Positions 9,492-17,167 of a stretch of 46,803 nt of DNA are shown piece by piece (within the stretch, counting starts at the first letter, position 1; every line of letters begins with the position of its first letter). The position numbers and the translations under genes are program-made. The notes under the pieces are model-generated. The model was not told the DNA's origin and made no database searches. It saw only the letters and a program-made list of their open reading frames with translations. The DNA is taken from positions 1-46,803 of the forward strand of contig NZ_OMWD01000018.1 in assembly GCF_900314695.1 (NCBI RefSeq). The letters run 5' to 3'. This DNA comes from an uncultured Methanobrevibacter sp. Its GTDB lineage: Archaea > Methanobacteriota > Methanobacteria > Methanobacteriales > Methanobacteriaceae.

Positions 9492-9511
9492 TAGTAATAC
9501 CAGTATTACTA
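9492..9511. promoter_or_regulatory. Candidate operator upstream of hmd (TAGTAATAC-CA-GTATTACTA)
   Basis: A perfect 9-bp inverted repeat with a 2-base centre between divergent hcgG and hmd, about 50 bases upstream of the likely hmd TATA box. A further half-site, AGTATTAC, lies at 9461-9468. Position and symmetry fit a dimeric repressor or activator. Hmd is known in related methanogens to rise under nickel limitation, so a metal-responsive regulator is a reasonable idea, but nothing here proves it. Confidence 0.55.
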
Positions 9512-9561
9512 GAAATAAATATATATTAAAAAAATAATACTAAAAAAAGAGTAATAACAAG

Positions 9562-9570
9562 TTTTAAATA
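9562..9570 (+). promoter_or_regulatory. Probable hmd TATA box
   Basis: TTTTAAATA lies about 25 bases upstream of position 9592-9595, where the structured hmd leader begins. That spacing fits archaeal transcription starts. A second candidate, ATTTAAATATA near 9580, would start transcription inside the leader stem. Confidence 0.45.
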
Positions 9571-9594
9571 GTACTATTATTTAAATATAACTTA

Positions 9595-9697
9595 TTACTG
9601 CATGGAATAAAACTACCATAATTTATATTACTTAATGAGTCTCACTCATTGAATCCATGCAGTAAAACTTTTAGAATAGTTCAAGCTATTATAAAAG
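9595..9697 (+). promoter_or_regulatory. Structured 5' leader of hmd
   Basis: A perfect 12-bp outer stem (TTACTGCATGGA 9595-9606 with TCCATGCAGTAA 9654-9665) encloses an inner hairpin (AATGAGT/ACTCATT, 9634-9650). A second hairpin (CTTTTAGAATAG / CTATTATAAAAG, 9668-9697) has one mismatch and a 6-base loop. The outer stem begins where transcription should start, so the first nucleotides of the mRNA would be paired. It may stabilise this abundant mRNA or act as a ligand- or condition-sensing leader. No known riboswitch class was recognised. Confidence 0.55.
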
Positions 9698-9706
9698 TTC
9701 AATAAA

Positions 9707-9778
9707 TAAGGAGACAAAAAAATGATTCTTTCTAAATTAAAAGAAAGATTCGAAAACGATAAAAAAGGAGACAAAAAA
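9707..9778 (+). promoter_or_regulatory. Duplicated ribosome binding site before hmd
   Basis: The sequence AAGGAGACAAAAAA directly precedes both an ATG at 9722 and an in-frame ATG at 9779. The second begins the canonical Hmd N-terminus. The first would add 19 charged residues (MILSKLKERFENDKK...). The identical sites point to a local duplication. Confidence 0.6.
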
Positions 9779-10792
9779 ATGAAAGTAGCAATTTTAGGTG
9801 CAGGATGTTACAGAACACACGCTGCAAGTGGAATTACCAACTTCTCAAGAGCTTGTGAAGTTGCAGAAGCAACCGGAAAAGAAAACATTTCAATGACTCA
9901 CTCAACCATCGAAATGGGTGCAGAATTATTAGAATTAGCAGGTGTAGACGAAGTAGTCGTATCCGACCCTGTATTTGATGGAGATTTCGTTGTAGTAGAT
10001 GATTTTGATTACGCAGAAGTAATTGCAGCACACAAAGCAGGAAACCCAGAAGATGTAATGCCTGCAATCAGAGCAAAAGTTAACGAATTAGCAGAAACTG
10101 TACCAAAACCAGCAAAAGGAGCTATTCACTTTACTCACCCAGAAGATTTAGGAATGAAATGTATTAACGATGACTCTGAAGCTGTAGCTGACGCTGACTG
10201 GGTAATGACCTGGTTACCAGAAGGCGGTATGCAACCTGACATCATCAAAAACTTCGCAGATGACATCAAAGAAGGTGCAATTGTAACTCACGCATGTACC
10301 ATCCCAACCACTGGATTAAACAAAATCTTCGAAGACTTAGGAACCAACGTAAACGTAGCTTCCTACCACCCAGGTGCTGTACCTGAAATGAAAGGACAAG
10401 TATACATTGCTGAAGGTTTCGCTGACCAAGCTTCCATTGATACCTTAATGGAATTAGGTCAAAAAGCAAGAGGATCTGCATTCACATTACCAGCAAACAT
10501 GGTTGGTCCTGTATGTGACATGTGTTCCGCAGTAACTGCTATTACTTACGCAGGTATTTTAGCTTACAGAGACACTGTTACTCAAATTTTAGGTGCTCCT
10601 GCCGGATTTGCACAAATGATGGCTAACGAAGCTTTAACCCAAGTAACCGCATTAATGCAAGATGAAGGTATCGACAAAATGGACGATGCTTTAAACCCAG
10701 CTGCATTATTAGGTACTGCTGACTCAATGAACTTCGGTTCCTTAGCAGAAATCGTACCTACCGTGCTCGATTACTTAGGTAAAGACAAATAA
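9779..10792 (+). CDS. hmd: Hmd, [Fe]-hydrogenase (H2-forming methylene-H4MPT dehydrogenase)
   Basis: A 337-residue cytoplasmic enzyme reducing methenyl-tetrahydromethanopterin with H2 to methylene-tetrahydromethanopterin in hydrogenotrophic methanogenesis, using the iron-guanylylpyridinol cofactor and no Fe-S cluster or nickel. The N-terminus is the family signature MKVAILGAGCYRTHAASG, with the catalytic His at position 14. The iron-ligand Cys is in VTHACTIPTTG at position 173 (equivalent to Cys176 in studied enzymes). The start at 9779 fits homologues; an in-frame ATG at 9722 with an identical ribosome binding site could give a longer form. Uniform codon use (GAA, TTA, GTA, AAC) suggests high expression. 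It is divergent from hcgG and followed by a strong hairpin before hcgA. Confidence 0.97.
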   Translation: MKVAILGAGCYRTHAASGITNFSRACEVAEATGKENISMTHSTIEMGAELLELAGVDEVVVSDPVFDGDFVVVDDFDYAEVIAAHKAGNPEDVMPAIRAKVNELAETVPKPAKGAIHFTHPEDLGMKCINDDSEAVADADWVMTWLPEGGMQPDIIKNFADDIKEGAIVTHACTIPTTGLNKIFEDLGTNVNVASYHPGAVPEMKGQVYIAEGFADQASIDTLMELGQKARGSAFTLPANMVGPVCDMCSAVTAITYAGILAYRDTVTQILGAPAGFAQMMANEALTQVTALMQDEGIDKMDDALNPAALLGTADSMNFGSLAEIVPTVLDYLGKDK

Positions 10793-10796
10793 ACAC

Positions 10797-10848
10797 AAAT
10801 AAGTTATAATTGTTGATTTTTATCAACAATTCCTTAACTTATTTTTTA
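10797..10848 (+). terminator. Nested hairpin between hmd and hcgA
   Basis: An outer 10-bp stem (AAATAAGTTA 10797-10806 with TAACTTATTT 10835-10844) encloses an inner 9-bp stem (ATTGTTGAT / ATCAACAAT), followed by a short T-run. It ends just 36 bases before hcgA. It may end most hmd transcripts while letting some read through into hcgA-F, giving abundant Hmd but little cofactor enzyme. Confidence 0.7.
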
Positions 10849-10883
10849 ATTGCTGTGAAAAATAGCCATTAAAAAATAAGTTA

Positions 10884-11924
10884 ATGATTATTAAAGATAA
10901 AAAAAAATTAAAATTGGGTGTTAAATTGATTGATGAAATCTTAAATAAAGCAAAACAAGGACAAGAATTAAGCGATGAGGAATTTTTAGAATTGTTGAAT
11001 ATCGAGAATGATAAGGATTTGGAAAAGTTGTTCAAGATAGCTTGCGATATAAGAGACAATCAATCAAAAGTAATCAAATTAACATCCACCGTCCATCTTA
11101 CCAACAAATGCCAAATCCAACCTAGATGCGAATATTGTGGATTTGCAGAAGAGACTTCCGAAAAAGGATACTACAATGCATTTTATAAATCCAATGATGA
11201 AATACTGAAAGCTGTAAAATCCATTCAACAGGCACACATTCCCCGCGTAAGCTGTTCTGGAGGATACGGATACAAAGGAAAGCAGGCAGTTAATGCATGC
11301 AGAATCGTAAAAGGACAATCAGATTTGGAGATTCTTGTAAATGTCGGTGGGGATTTGACCGAAAAGTCCGTACAGGAATTGGCTGAACTTGGTGCAGATA
11401 CAATCTGCTGCAACCTGGAAACAATTAACGAAGATGTATTCTATCAAAGAAAACCTGGAGATTCACTGGATCAAAGAATACTAACCTGCAAAAGAGTAAG
11501 CGAAGCAGGTGTGGGATTGTCTTCAGGACTGCTTTTGGGTCTTGGCGAAAGTAAAGAAGATAGGATAAAACACCTACGTTACTTATCCAACTTCAAAACC
11601 TTGGAAGAAATTCCAATAATGGGATTCAATCCATATGAAGGCACACCAATGGAAAATCATCCTGCATTCCCATTGAAAGAGCAGCTGAAAATGGTTGCGA
11701 TTACCAGAATAATGTATCCTGAAATCACAATTACAATGCCGACACCGACCGTCGGTCCTGAAAATGTGGAATTTTCACTCAAGGCAGGTGCAAATAACCT
11801 GGCAACCGTAATAGCCGACAATTACCCTCACGAAGTTAAAGGGGTAGGCTCTCCGGAATATGGAAATTATAATGAAGTCGTCAATGTCATTGAAAAACTG
11901 GATTTAATACCTCAAACTATTTAA
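10884..11924 (+). CDS. hcgA: HcgA/HmdB, radical SAM enzyme of Hmd cofactor biosynthesis
   Basis: A 346-residue BioB/ThiH-like radical SAM protein. It has the unusual CX5CX2C cluster motif of this family (C76, C82, C85 in KCQIQPRCEYCGF) instead of CX3CX2C, followed by a TIM-barrel-like core with SCSGGYGYKG and a GLLLGLGES glycine motif. In the pathway it is assigned to an early radical step building the pyridinol ring. The start has a poor ribosome binding site; a TTG at codon 15 is an alternative. It heads a run of six closely packed hcg genes. Confidence 0.93.
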   Translation: MIIKDKKKLKLGVKLIDEILNKAKQGQELSDEEFLELLNIENDKDLEKLFKIACDIRDNQSKVIKLTSTVHLTNKCQIQPRCEYCGFAEETSEKGYYNAFYKSNDEILKAVKSIQQAHIPRVSCSGGYGYKGKQAVNACRIVKGQSDLEILVNVGGDLTEKSVQELAELGADTICCNLETINEDVFYQRKPGDSLDQRILTCKRVSEAGVGLSSGLLLGLGESKEDRIKHLRYLSNFKTLEEIPIMGFNPYEGTPMENHPAFPLKEQLKMVAITRIMYPEITITMPTPTVGPENVEFSLKAGANNLATVIADNYPHEVKGVGSPEYGNYNEVVNVIEKLDLIPQTI

Positions 11925-11948
11925 TCACTTTTTTTAAAATATGATAAT

Positions 11949-12431
11949 ATGGCATTTGAAAAGATGATAAGAAATGCATTTGAAGAGTCAAGAGATGACC
12001 GCAGATTTGGAGACACTCTTGAAGAAATCGCAGAAATTCAGGATTACATAAAAAATGCAGAAAGAATATTCATTCCCAATAAAAACGGAATAAAGGTTGA
12101 AGTTTTAAACAGAGTTTTAAGCGAGTACGGGCTGCCTCAAGCTGAAATGCTTCAGATTGACACAAATACTGCAGACACCAGCAGAATCCCTGCCCTGGCA
12201 AAGGCATATATGGCACTAGACCAAAGCGATGCCGATTTGATAATAGCCAGAGGCCGCCTGGGAATTCCAGGTTCAGGGTCACTGCTTATTTTTATAGACA
12301 ACAAGGGAAGGATATTGACTGCCGGAACCTCCCCATCACACGTGATTCATAAAAAAACAATTGAAGAAGCAGTTTATGAAGAGGCATCTGAAGCTCTTGA
12401 AAAAATCGGATTTAAAAAAATTGAAGGTTAA
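11949..12431 (+). CDS. hcgB: HcgB, guanylyltransferase of Hmd cofactor biosynthesis
   Basis: A 160-residue protein of the HcgB family (formerly DUF3236), which joins GMP from GTP to the pyridinol to give guanylylpyridinol. The conserved patches IIARGRLGIPGSGSLLIF and AGTSPSHVIHKKTIEEAV, expected in nucleotide and pyridinol binding, are intact, and the length is normal. It lies 24 bases after hcgA and 3 bases before hcgC on the same strand, as part of one operon. Confidence 0.93.
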   Translation: MAFEKMIRNAFEESRDDRRFGDTLEEIAEIQDYIKNAERIFIPNKNGIKVEVLNRVLSEYGLPQAEMLQIDTNTADTSRIPALAKAYMALDQSDADLIIARGRLGIPGSGSLLIFIDNKGRILTAGTSPSHVIHKKTIEEAVYEEASEALEKIGFKKIEG

Positions 12432-12434
12432 AAT

Positions 12435-13220
12435 ATGGATATCGATACTGGAATCACATCTGAAGTGCTTACAATCAAATCTGAAACCAAATTAATTGAT
12501 ATCTTTAATGAAATCATTTCAAAAAAGTCAGAAGCTGTTTTCAGCTATATTGAAAGTTTGAATCTTTCCGTAGATACAAAAATAATTGTTATAGGGACAT
12601 ATTTTACAGGCGTAGGAATTGTTAAAAAATTAAGTGAAAAATATGAAAACATATTATTGATTGATATCTATCCCCATTTGGAAGGCTTGCTTTATACAGA
12701 TGTGGGAGGAAAGCTCAAAAACAATGTTGATTTTTCTTCAAATCTTGATTTGATCTATTCAGGAGATGTTGTAATTGACACAACAGGTTTTGGCGGCATC
12801 AATGTTGAGCAGTCATCAAAATTTGATGTTGACGTATTCATAATAGAAGATCCAATAGCTGAAGACAATGATCCACTCTTGAAAGATAAGAACAACATCG
12901 ATGAAAGGCTGAATGCAGTTAAATCCCCAAATAAGGCAATAATAAAAACCGAAGGCATCAATACGAAAACATCCGGAACAATGACACTGACAATCGGCCT
13001 TTTAACCAGGGTTTTGAAAATATGCCTTGAAAAGGAAGGCACACTCTACAGCGCATGTGAAATGGGCTTTTTTGAAGAGGTCATCTTTAAAGAAAAAAAT
13101 ATAGACAAGTTCATTGAACTCGTTAATGTAAATGCCCTTAAAGTATCCACAATAAGTCCATTCAATTGTGACGATGTCATCAGCGAAGAGATGGATAAAA
13201 TTACCTCAAGAGTGATTTAA
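12435..13220 (+). CDS. hcgC: HcgC, SAM-dependent pyridinol C-methyltransferase
   Basis: A 261-residue protein of the HcgC family (formerly DUF1188). The family methylates C3 of the pyridinol using SAM, in a Rossmann fold resembling NAD-binding proteins. The glycine-rich turn VIGTYFTGVGIVKKL and the acidic strand end LLIDIYPHLEG fit the SAM site. The segment IKTEGINTKTSGTMTLTIGLL is family-typical. A GAAGGTT ribosome binding site overlaps the end of hcgB, and hcgD starts right at its stop. Confidence 0.92.
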   Translation: MDIDTGITSEVLTIKSETKLIDIFNEIISKKSEAVFSYIESLNLSVDTKIIVIGTYFTGVGIVKKLSEKYENILLIDIYPHLEGLLYTDVGGKLKNNVDFSSNLDLIYSGDVVIDTTGFGGINVEQSSKFDVDVFIIEDPIAEDNDPLLKDKNNIDERLNAVKSPNKAIIKTEGINTKTSGTMTLTIGLLTRVLKICLEKEGTLYSACEMGFFEEVIFKEKNIDKFIELVNVNALKVSTISPFNCDDVISEEMDKITSRVI

Positions 13221-13919
13221 ATGAAGCTCAGTGAAATAATTGACTTTCTGGATGAAAGGATACCCAGGTCATTGGCCTTGAAAGGTGATGAAATAGGATT
13301 CAAAAAAGATTACGATTTATCACAGGATATTGAATCAGTAAGGATTTACATGGATTTGCTGCCAGAAGATGACGTTAACAGTGAAAATACTCTGATAATA
13401 ACCCATCATCCTCCGCTGTTCATTCCAGAAACACCGACCTATACAATACATTCAAATTGGGACATAATGGACGGTGGAGCAAATGAAGCATTGGCAAAAG
13501 CACTGGATTTAGAGGTTATTGATTATTTCGATGACAATACAAAAATCGGAAGAGTCTGCAAGGCAAATGAAAAATTTACAGAACTGAAAAGCAATATTCT
13601 AATGAAATTCAAAAACGCAAGAATCGTAAACGACACGGATGATGAAAGGACAATAAGAAATGTTGGAATCATATCCGGTTTTGGCTTAAAAAACCCCGAT
13701 TATATAAAATTAGCCAAAGCAAAAAATTTAGATGTTTTGATTTCCGGAGACATGACTCAGGAAACTGCAATTCTTGCCAAAAATTTAAAAATTACATTGA
13801 TTGACTTAACCCATCATGAAAGTGAAGTTCCAGGACTCTATGCCCTTGAAAACATCATGAAAGAACTTGACATCAATACAGAAGTTATCGACAAAAACCC
13901 TATAGAAGTGATAAAATGA
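13221..13919 (+). CDS. hcgD: HcgD, Nif3-like iron protein of Hmd cofactor biosynthesis
   Basis: A 232-residue Nif3-family protein. HcgD binds a dinuclear iron centre and has been proposed to deliver iron for the cofactor. Metal-binding candidates are the His pair in IITHHPPLF, the His of YTIHSNWD, and the C-terminal LTHHESEVPG motif. The C-terminal half starting at NVGIISGFGLK is the second Nif3 lobe. It is shorter than bacterial Nif3 proteins with the inserted domain, as is usual for HcgD. Its last four bases overlap the start of hcgE (ATGA), implying coupled translation. Confidence 0.92.
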   Translation: MKLSEIIDFLDERIPRSLALKGDEIGFKKDYDLSQDIESVRIYMDLLPEDDVNSENTLIITHHPPLFIPETPTYTIHSNWDIMDGGANEALAKALDLEVIDYFDDNTKIGRVCKANEKFTELKSNILMKFKNARIVNDTDDERTIRNVGIISGFGLKNPDYIKLAKAKNLDVLISGDMTQETAILAKNLKITLIDLTHHESEVPGLYALENIMKELDINTEVIDKNPIEVIK

Positions 13920-14566
13920 CAAATGACGAAATTAAAAAGATGGAAGACAGACAAGTCCCACACGGCAGAATCGATTTGATTGGATGCGGAAGATTAGGTT
14001 TAAGAATTGGAATAAACCTAATGCAGGTTCACAGAGGAGGACCAAAGACAATAGGTGCATTCGACGGTCAAAAAATAGATGGTGGAGATGTGATTTTCAC
14101 ACTCCTTGGAGCCAAAACAGGTCAAAACAAGCCGGATTTCATTAAACAGTTATGTACCCATAAAAAGGAATTCAGAGAAGTTTTAAGCCATCCCGAATAT
14201 ATTACAGACAAAAATCTCGATTTGATTGAAGGGGATGTTGTAATCATCGTCATTGCCGGAGGAAATACAATACCTACTGCAGCCAAAATAATAAAGCATG
14301 CCCACGAAAGGGGCGCAAAAACAATTGGAACTGCAGGAATATTCGGATATGGAAATGAAAATATCGAAATCAAGGACATTTCAGAATATGACGGCAACAA
14401 TCCTGCAATTGAAGAGTTAAGAAAAGAGGGAATAACAAAAAATCATTTGGTTTTAACAACAAACAAGTTAATCAGAGACAGGGAACCTGTAACTCCATAT
14501 ACTTTAGATGAAGTTGCAAAAATCATTACAATGAACGCATTAAAGCTATTGGATGACAGAATATGA
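13916..14566 (+). CDS. hcgE: HcgE, ThiF/E1-like adenylyltransferase of Hmd cofactor biosynthesis
   Basis: A 216-residue ThiF/E1-like protein that adenylates the carboxyl group of guanylylpyridinol with ATP, activating it for transfer to HcgF. The ATP-binding turn LIGCGRLGLRIGINLM begins near residue 21, and GAFDGQKIDGGD follows as the acidic end of the second strand. VVIIVIAGGNTIPTA is another family patch. It overlaps hcgD and hcgF by four bases each. Confidence 0.92.
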   Translation: MTNDEIKKMEDRQVPHGRIDLIGCGRLGLRIGINLMQVHRGGPKTIGAFDGQKIDGGDVIFTLLGAKTGQNKPDFIKQLCTHKKEFREVLSHPEYITDKNLDLIEGDVVIIVIAGGNTIPTAAKIIKHAHERGAKTIGTAGIFGYGNENIEIKDISEYDGNNPAIEELRKEGITKNHLVLTTNKLIRDREPVTPYTLDEVAKIITMNALKLLDDRI

Positions 14567-15126
14567 TTAAGATAGCAACAACGGAATGCTTTACACAAGG
14601 CAAAATCGGAAGGGAACTGCATGCATTGGCTCAAAGTTATGAAGGAAACTTTGGAGTAGAGTACATTGAAAACCCAAAAAAATATGGTGATTTCGATTAT
14701 AATGACATTAGCGTAACCTGCAGCCTATTTATTCCAACAATTGAAGCGGTAAAAAAGGTATTGAATGTTGAAAATCCTCCAAAACCCAAAAAATTAATCA
14801 AAGGCATTAAAGTCTATGATGAAGCCGGAGATAAAGCCATGAGTAAAATCATGGCAAATGCTGTAAAAGAATTAAGCGATTGTGACATAGCAATTGGAAC
14901 AACAGCAGGCATCGGGCGTGGTGGAATATCAGTAATAACAGACACCTACGAAATTACAACAACCACTGATGTTTATGCAGATTTATGTGAAAAGGACAGC
15001 GAAAAATTATTCCAACGCAGCGAAAACGGAATTGAAAAAGCATTGGAGATAGTGCTATTGCTTCTAAATGATGATTTAGATAATATTGAATCTTTTGAAA
15101 ACATAGAAATAACCGCAATTGGATGA
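14563..15126 (+). CDS. hcgF: HcgF, guanylylpyridinol thioester-forming protein
   Basis: A 187-residue protein of the HcgF (UPF0254) family. The conserved Cys9 in TTECFTQGKIGREL is the residue shown in the family to form a thioester with the activated carboxyl group from HcgE. The glycine-rich IGTTAGIGRGGISV and the acidic C-terminus are family-typical. It is the last gene of the hcgA-F run, so together with hcgG all seven accessory genes of the pathway are in the window. Confidence 0.93.
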   Translation: MIKIATTECFTQGKIGRELHALAQSYEGNFGVEYIENPKKYGDFDYNDISVTCSLFIPTIEAVKKVLNVENPPKPKKLIKGIKVYDEAGDKAMSKIMANAVKELSDCDIAIGTTAGIGRGGISVITDTYEITTTTDVYADLCEKDSEKLFQRSENGIEKALEIVLLLLNDDLDNIESFENIEITAIG

Positions 15127-15135
15127 ATTAATGTA

Positions 15136-15154
15136 TGAAAGATTAAATCTTTCA
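15136..15154. terminator. Short hairpin between convergent hcgF and MFS gene
   Basis: TGAAAGAT/ATCTTTCA, 8 bp with a 3-base loop, sits in the 30-base gap between two convergent genes. There is no long T-run, so it may be a weak bidirectional terminator. Confidence 0.4.
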
Positions 15155-15156
15155 CA

Positions 15157-16542
15157 CTACCTGTCCAAATTAAAGGAATCCTTTGAGCGTATTCCAACCA
15201 GGGAAGCAAAAATTGCAACAATGCATACAACCGTACAAATCATGCAGACAATCTGAGAGCACTGAACTATCAAATCGGCATGTTCACTGGAAAGCTTTAA
15301 GCTACCCATTATCCAGGCAAATACCAATGTCAAAAGGCCCAGGCTCATAGTTTGTCCTATGGTCCTCATTGCAGATTGAGCTGCAGAGGCGTTAGGTGTT
15401 TCCTTTGGCGGAACAGAACTCATAATCGCATTAGTATTGGGAGTAGTGAAGAGTCCCATTCCCACACCCTGCAGAATCATTGCCACAACTATCAGATAGA
15501 TTGGAGTGTTTGCATCCAAAAACAGCAATATCAAAAGTGTCACTGTTGCAATTGACATTCCAAATGCAGCTAATTTTTGCGGATGAATTTTATCAGACAG
15601 TTTTCCCGCATTAGGGGCGATTAAAGCCATTATTATTGGTGTGATTATCAGCATAATCCCTGTCAGCTGGGCATCCCAGTTTCTGACATACTGAAAATGA
15701 TAATTCAGAATTGTGGTTATTGCCGCAATTGCAAGATAACTGCATAATGCCGCAATATTTGATGATGTGAACTTCATGTTTTTGAATAATCTCATATTGA
15801 ATGCCGGACTTTCCACGTTAAGCTCATAATATGCAAATATTATCAAAAGACACAGTCCGATGATGACGCAGACCCATCCGACCGTATTCATCAGATTTGT
15901 AAAGCCATAGATGAACAATAGAATGCCGATACCATATATCAAATATCCGATAGAGTCTATTTTATCTTTTTCGTATGTTTTCCATTCCCCCGGAATTTTC
16001 AAAAGCATTAAAATCAGACAGAGTACTAAAAATGGTATTACAAAATAAAACATTGCTCTCCAGCCGAGATTATATACTAAAAATCCGCACAATACAGGTG
16101 AAAGAGATCCCGCCAAATATATTCCGGTGACGGTAAAGCCCAATGCCTTTCCTCTGTTTTGGGGATTAATAGCCTGGACAACCATGGCCATGGCAGATAC
16201 ATTCAAAAAGGCCATTCCAATGCCCTGAACAACTCTAAATAATAGAAAAATTTCTGTTGTAAATGAAAGGCATGCCCCAAGGGATGCGAAAATGAAAATC
16301 AAAACCCCTATAATCAGTGATTTTTTCACGCCGTATTTTCCTGAAATCTGTCCTGCAGGAAGCGTAAATACCGCAACCACCAGCAAAGCTATTGTGGGAA
16401 TCCAGTTTTGAACGACATTGTTCATTGCGAACTCATCGGCGATTGAAGGAACACCCAAAACTATTCCCGCAGATAGGAAAACTGCAAAAAATGAAGTGAT
16501 AAACGAAACGAATACCACATATGATTCGCTGGTTATTTTCAT
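15157..16542 (-). CDS. MFS multidrug efflux transporter (DHA2/EmrB-QacA-like)
   Basis: A 461-residue integral membrane protein with about 14 hydrophobic segments. Family signs are the loop GQISGKYGVKKSLIIG between helices 2 and 3 and the drug/H+ antiporter motif GSLSPVLCGFLV in helix 5. A second cytoplasmic loop, GKLSDKIHPQK, lies after the central helices. It probably exports toxic compounds using the proton or sodium gradient; the substrate is unknown. Its start overlaps the stop of the upstream marR gene by four bases, the usual arrangement of a self-regulated efflux operon. Confidence 0.88.
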   Translation of the reverse strand: MKITSESYVVFVSFITSFFAVFLSAGIVLGVPSIADEFAMNNVVQNWIPTIALLVVAVFTLPAGQISGKYGVKKSLIIGVLIFIFASLGACLSFTTEIFLLFRVVQGIGMAFLNVSAMAMVVQAINPQNRGKALGFTVTGIYLAGSLSPVLCGFLVYNLGWRAMFYFVIPFLVLCLILMLLKIPGEWKTYEKDKIDSIGYLIYGIGILLFIYGFTNLMNTVGWVCVIIGLCLLIIFAYYELNVESPAFNMRLFKNMKFTSSNIAALCSYLAIAAITTILNYHFQYVRNWDAQLTGIMLIITPIIMALIAPNAGKLSDKIHPQKLAAFGMSIATVTLLILLFLDANTPIYLIVVAMILQGVGMGLFTTPNTNAIMSSVPPKETPNASAAQSAMRTIGQTMSLGLLTLVFAWIMGSLKLSSEHADLIVQCSQIVCMICTVVCIVAIFASLVGIRSKDSFNLDR

Positions 16543-17000
16543 GGCAAATCATCCTTATTTTCGTTGATTAATCTTTGGCCATTAACTGCAATCTGAATTA
16601 ATTTCTCCCTAAACTCAACATCGTTTTCGTTCAAACCCACTTCAGCTTCCCATTCCTTTGATATTTGTCTTATCATTGGCACAAGCTCAGATCCCTTTTC
16701 TGTTGTATTCAACATGTATTTGCGCCTGTTTTTCGGGTTGACTTCGCGTTTGACATATCTTTCATCTTCAAATTTCTTCAGAATATAAGCAATGTTTGCC
16801 TTGCTTTGACCGGACATTTTCACCAGGTCATCCTGTGAGCAATTGGGATTGTCGTATATGAACATGATATACCTTACATCATGGTTTAAATTCATTCCTT
16901 TCAGTTTGAGACTCATGTACTTTTGTTGATTTAGTGAAATATTATGTATCCATCCGATGATTGGAGCGCTGTCTTTCATTTCATGAAAAAATTCTTCCAT
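16539..17000 (-). CDS. MarR-family transcriptional regulator
   Basis: A 153-residue winged-helix regulator of the MarR type, which binds DNA as a dimer and is released by phenolic or toxic ligands. The helix-turn-helix is in DLVKMSGQSKANIAYILKKF, and the wing in DERYVKREVNPKNRRKYMLN has the family Asp-Arg arrangement. AGGTGA precedes the start. It is translationally coupled to the MFS exporter gene, which it probably controls together with itself. Confidence 0.9.
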   Translation of the reverse strand: MEEFFHEMKDSAPIIGWIHNISLNQQKYMSLKLKGMNLNHDVRYIMFIYDNPNCSQDDLVKMSGQSKANIAYILKKFEDERYVKREVNPKNRRKYMLNTTEKGSELVPMIRQISKEWEAEVGLNENDVEFREKLIQIAVNGQRLINENKDDLP

Positions 17001-17041
17001 TTTCTCACCTGATAATAATTATGAATTTTCAAATATATAAT

Positions 17042-17057
17042 TGTTTAATATTGAACA
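17042..17057. promoter_or_regulatory. Candidate MarR operator
   Basis: TGTTTAATATTGAACA is a 16-bp palindrome with one mismatch, about 42 bases upstream of the marR start in its likely promoter. Length and position fit a MarR dimer site. Confidence 0.45.
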
Positions 17058-17167
17058 GTTAAATTTTTAACAAAAAGTGATGAAAACATGAATACGACAT
17101 ATTTCATTAAAAAAGTTCCAAAACTAGAAAAAAAGAATTTTAAAAAAAATAAAAAAATGGTAAAACT

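Noticed and set aside
9492..9511. Naming the palindrome a NikR site
   Set aside because: The half-sites resemble some archaeal nickel-regulator motifs, but the 2-base centre differs from the wider spacing I know for NikR and no regulator gene is in the window.
9834..10481. Two minus-strand open frames inside hmd with Leu-rich translations
   Set aside because: They are antisense shadows caused by the uniform codon use of hmd; composition is not protein-like and no ribosome binding site is present.
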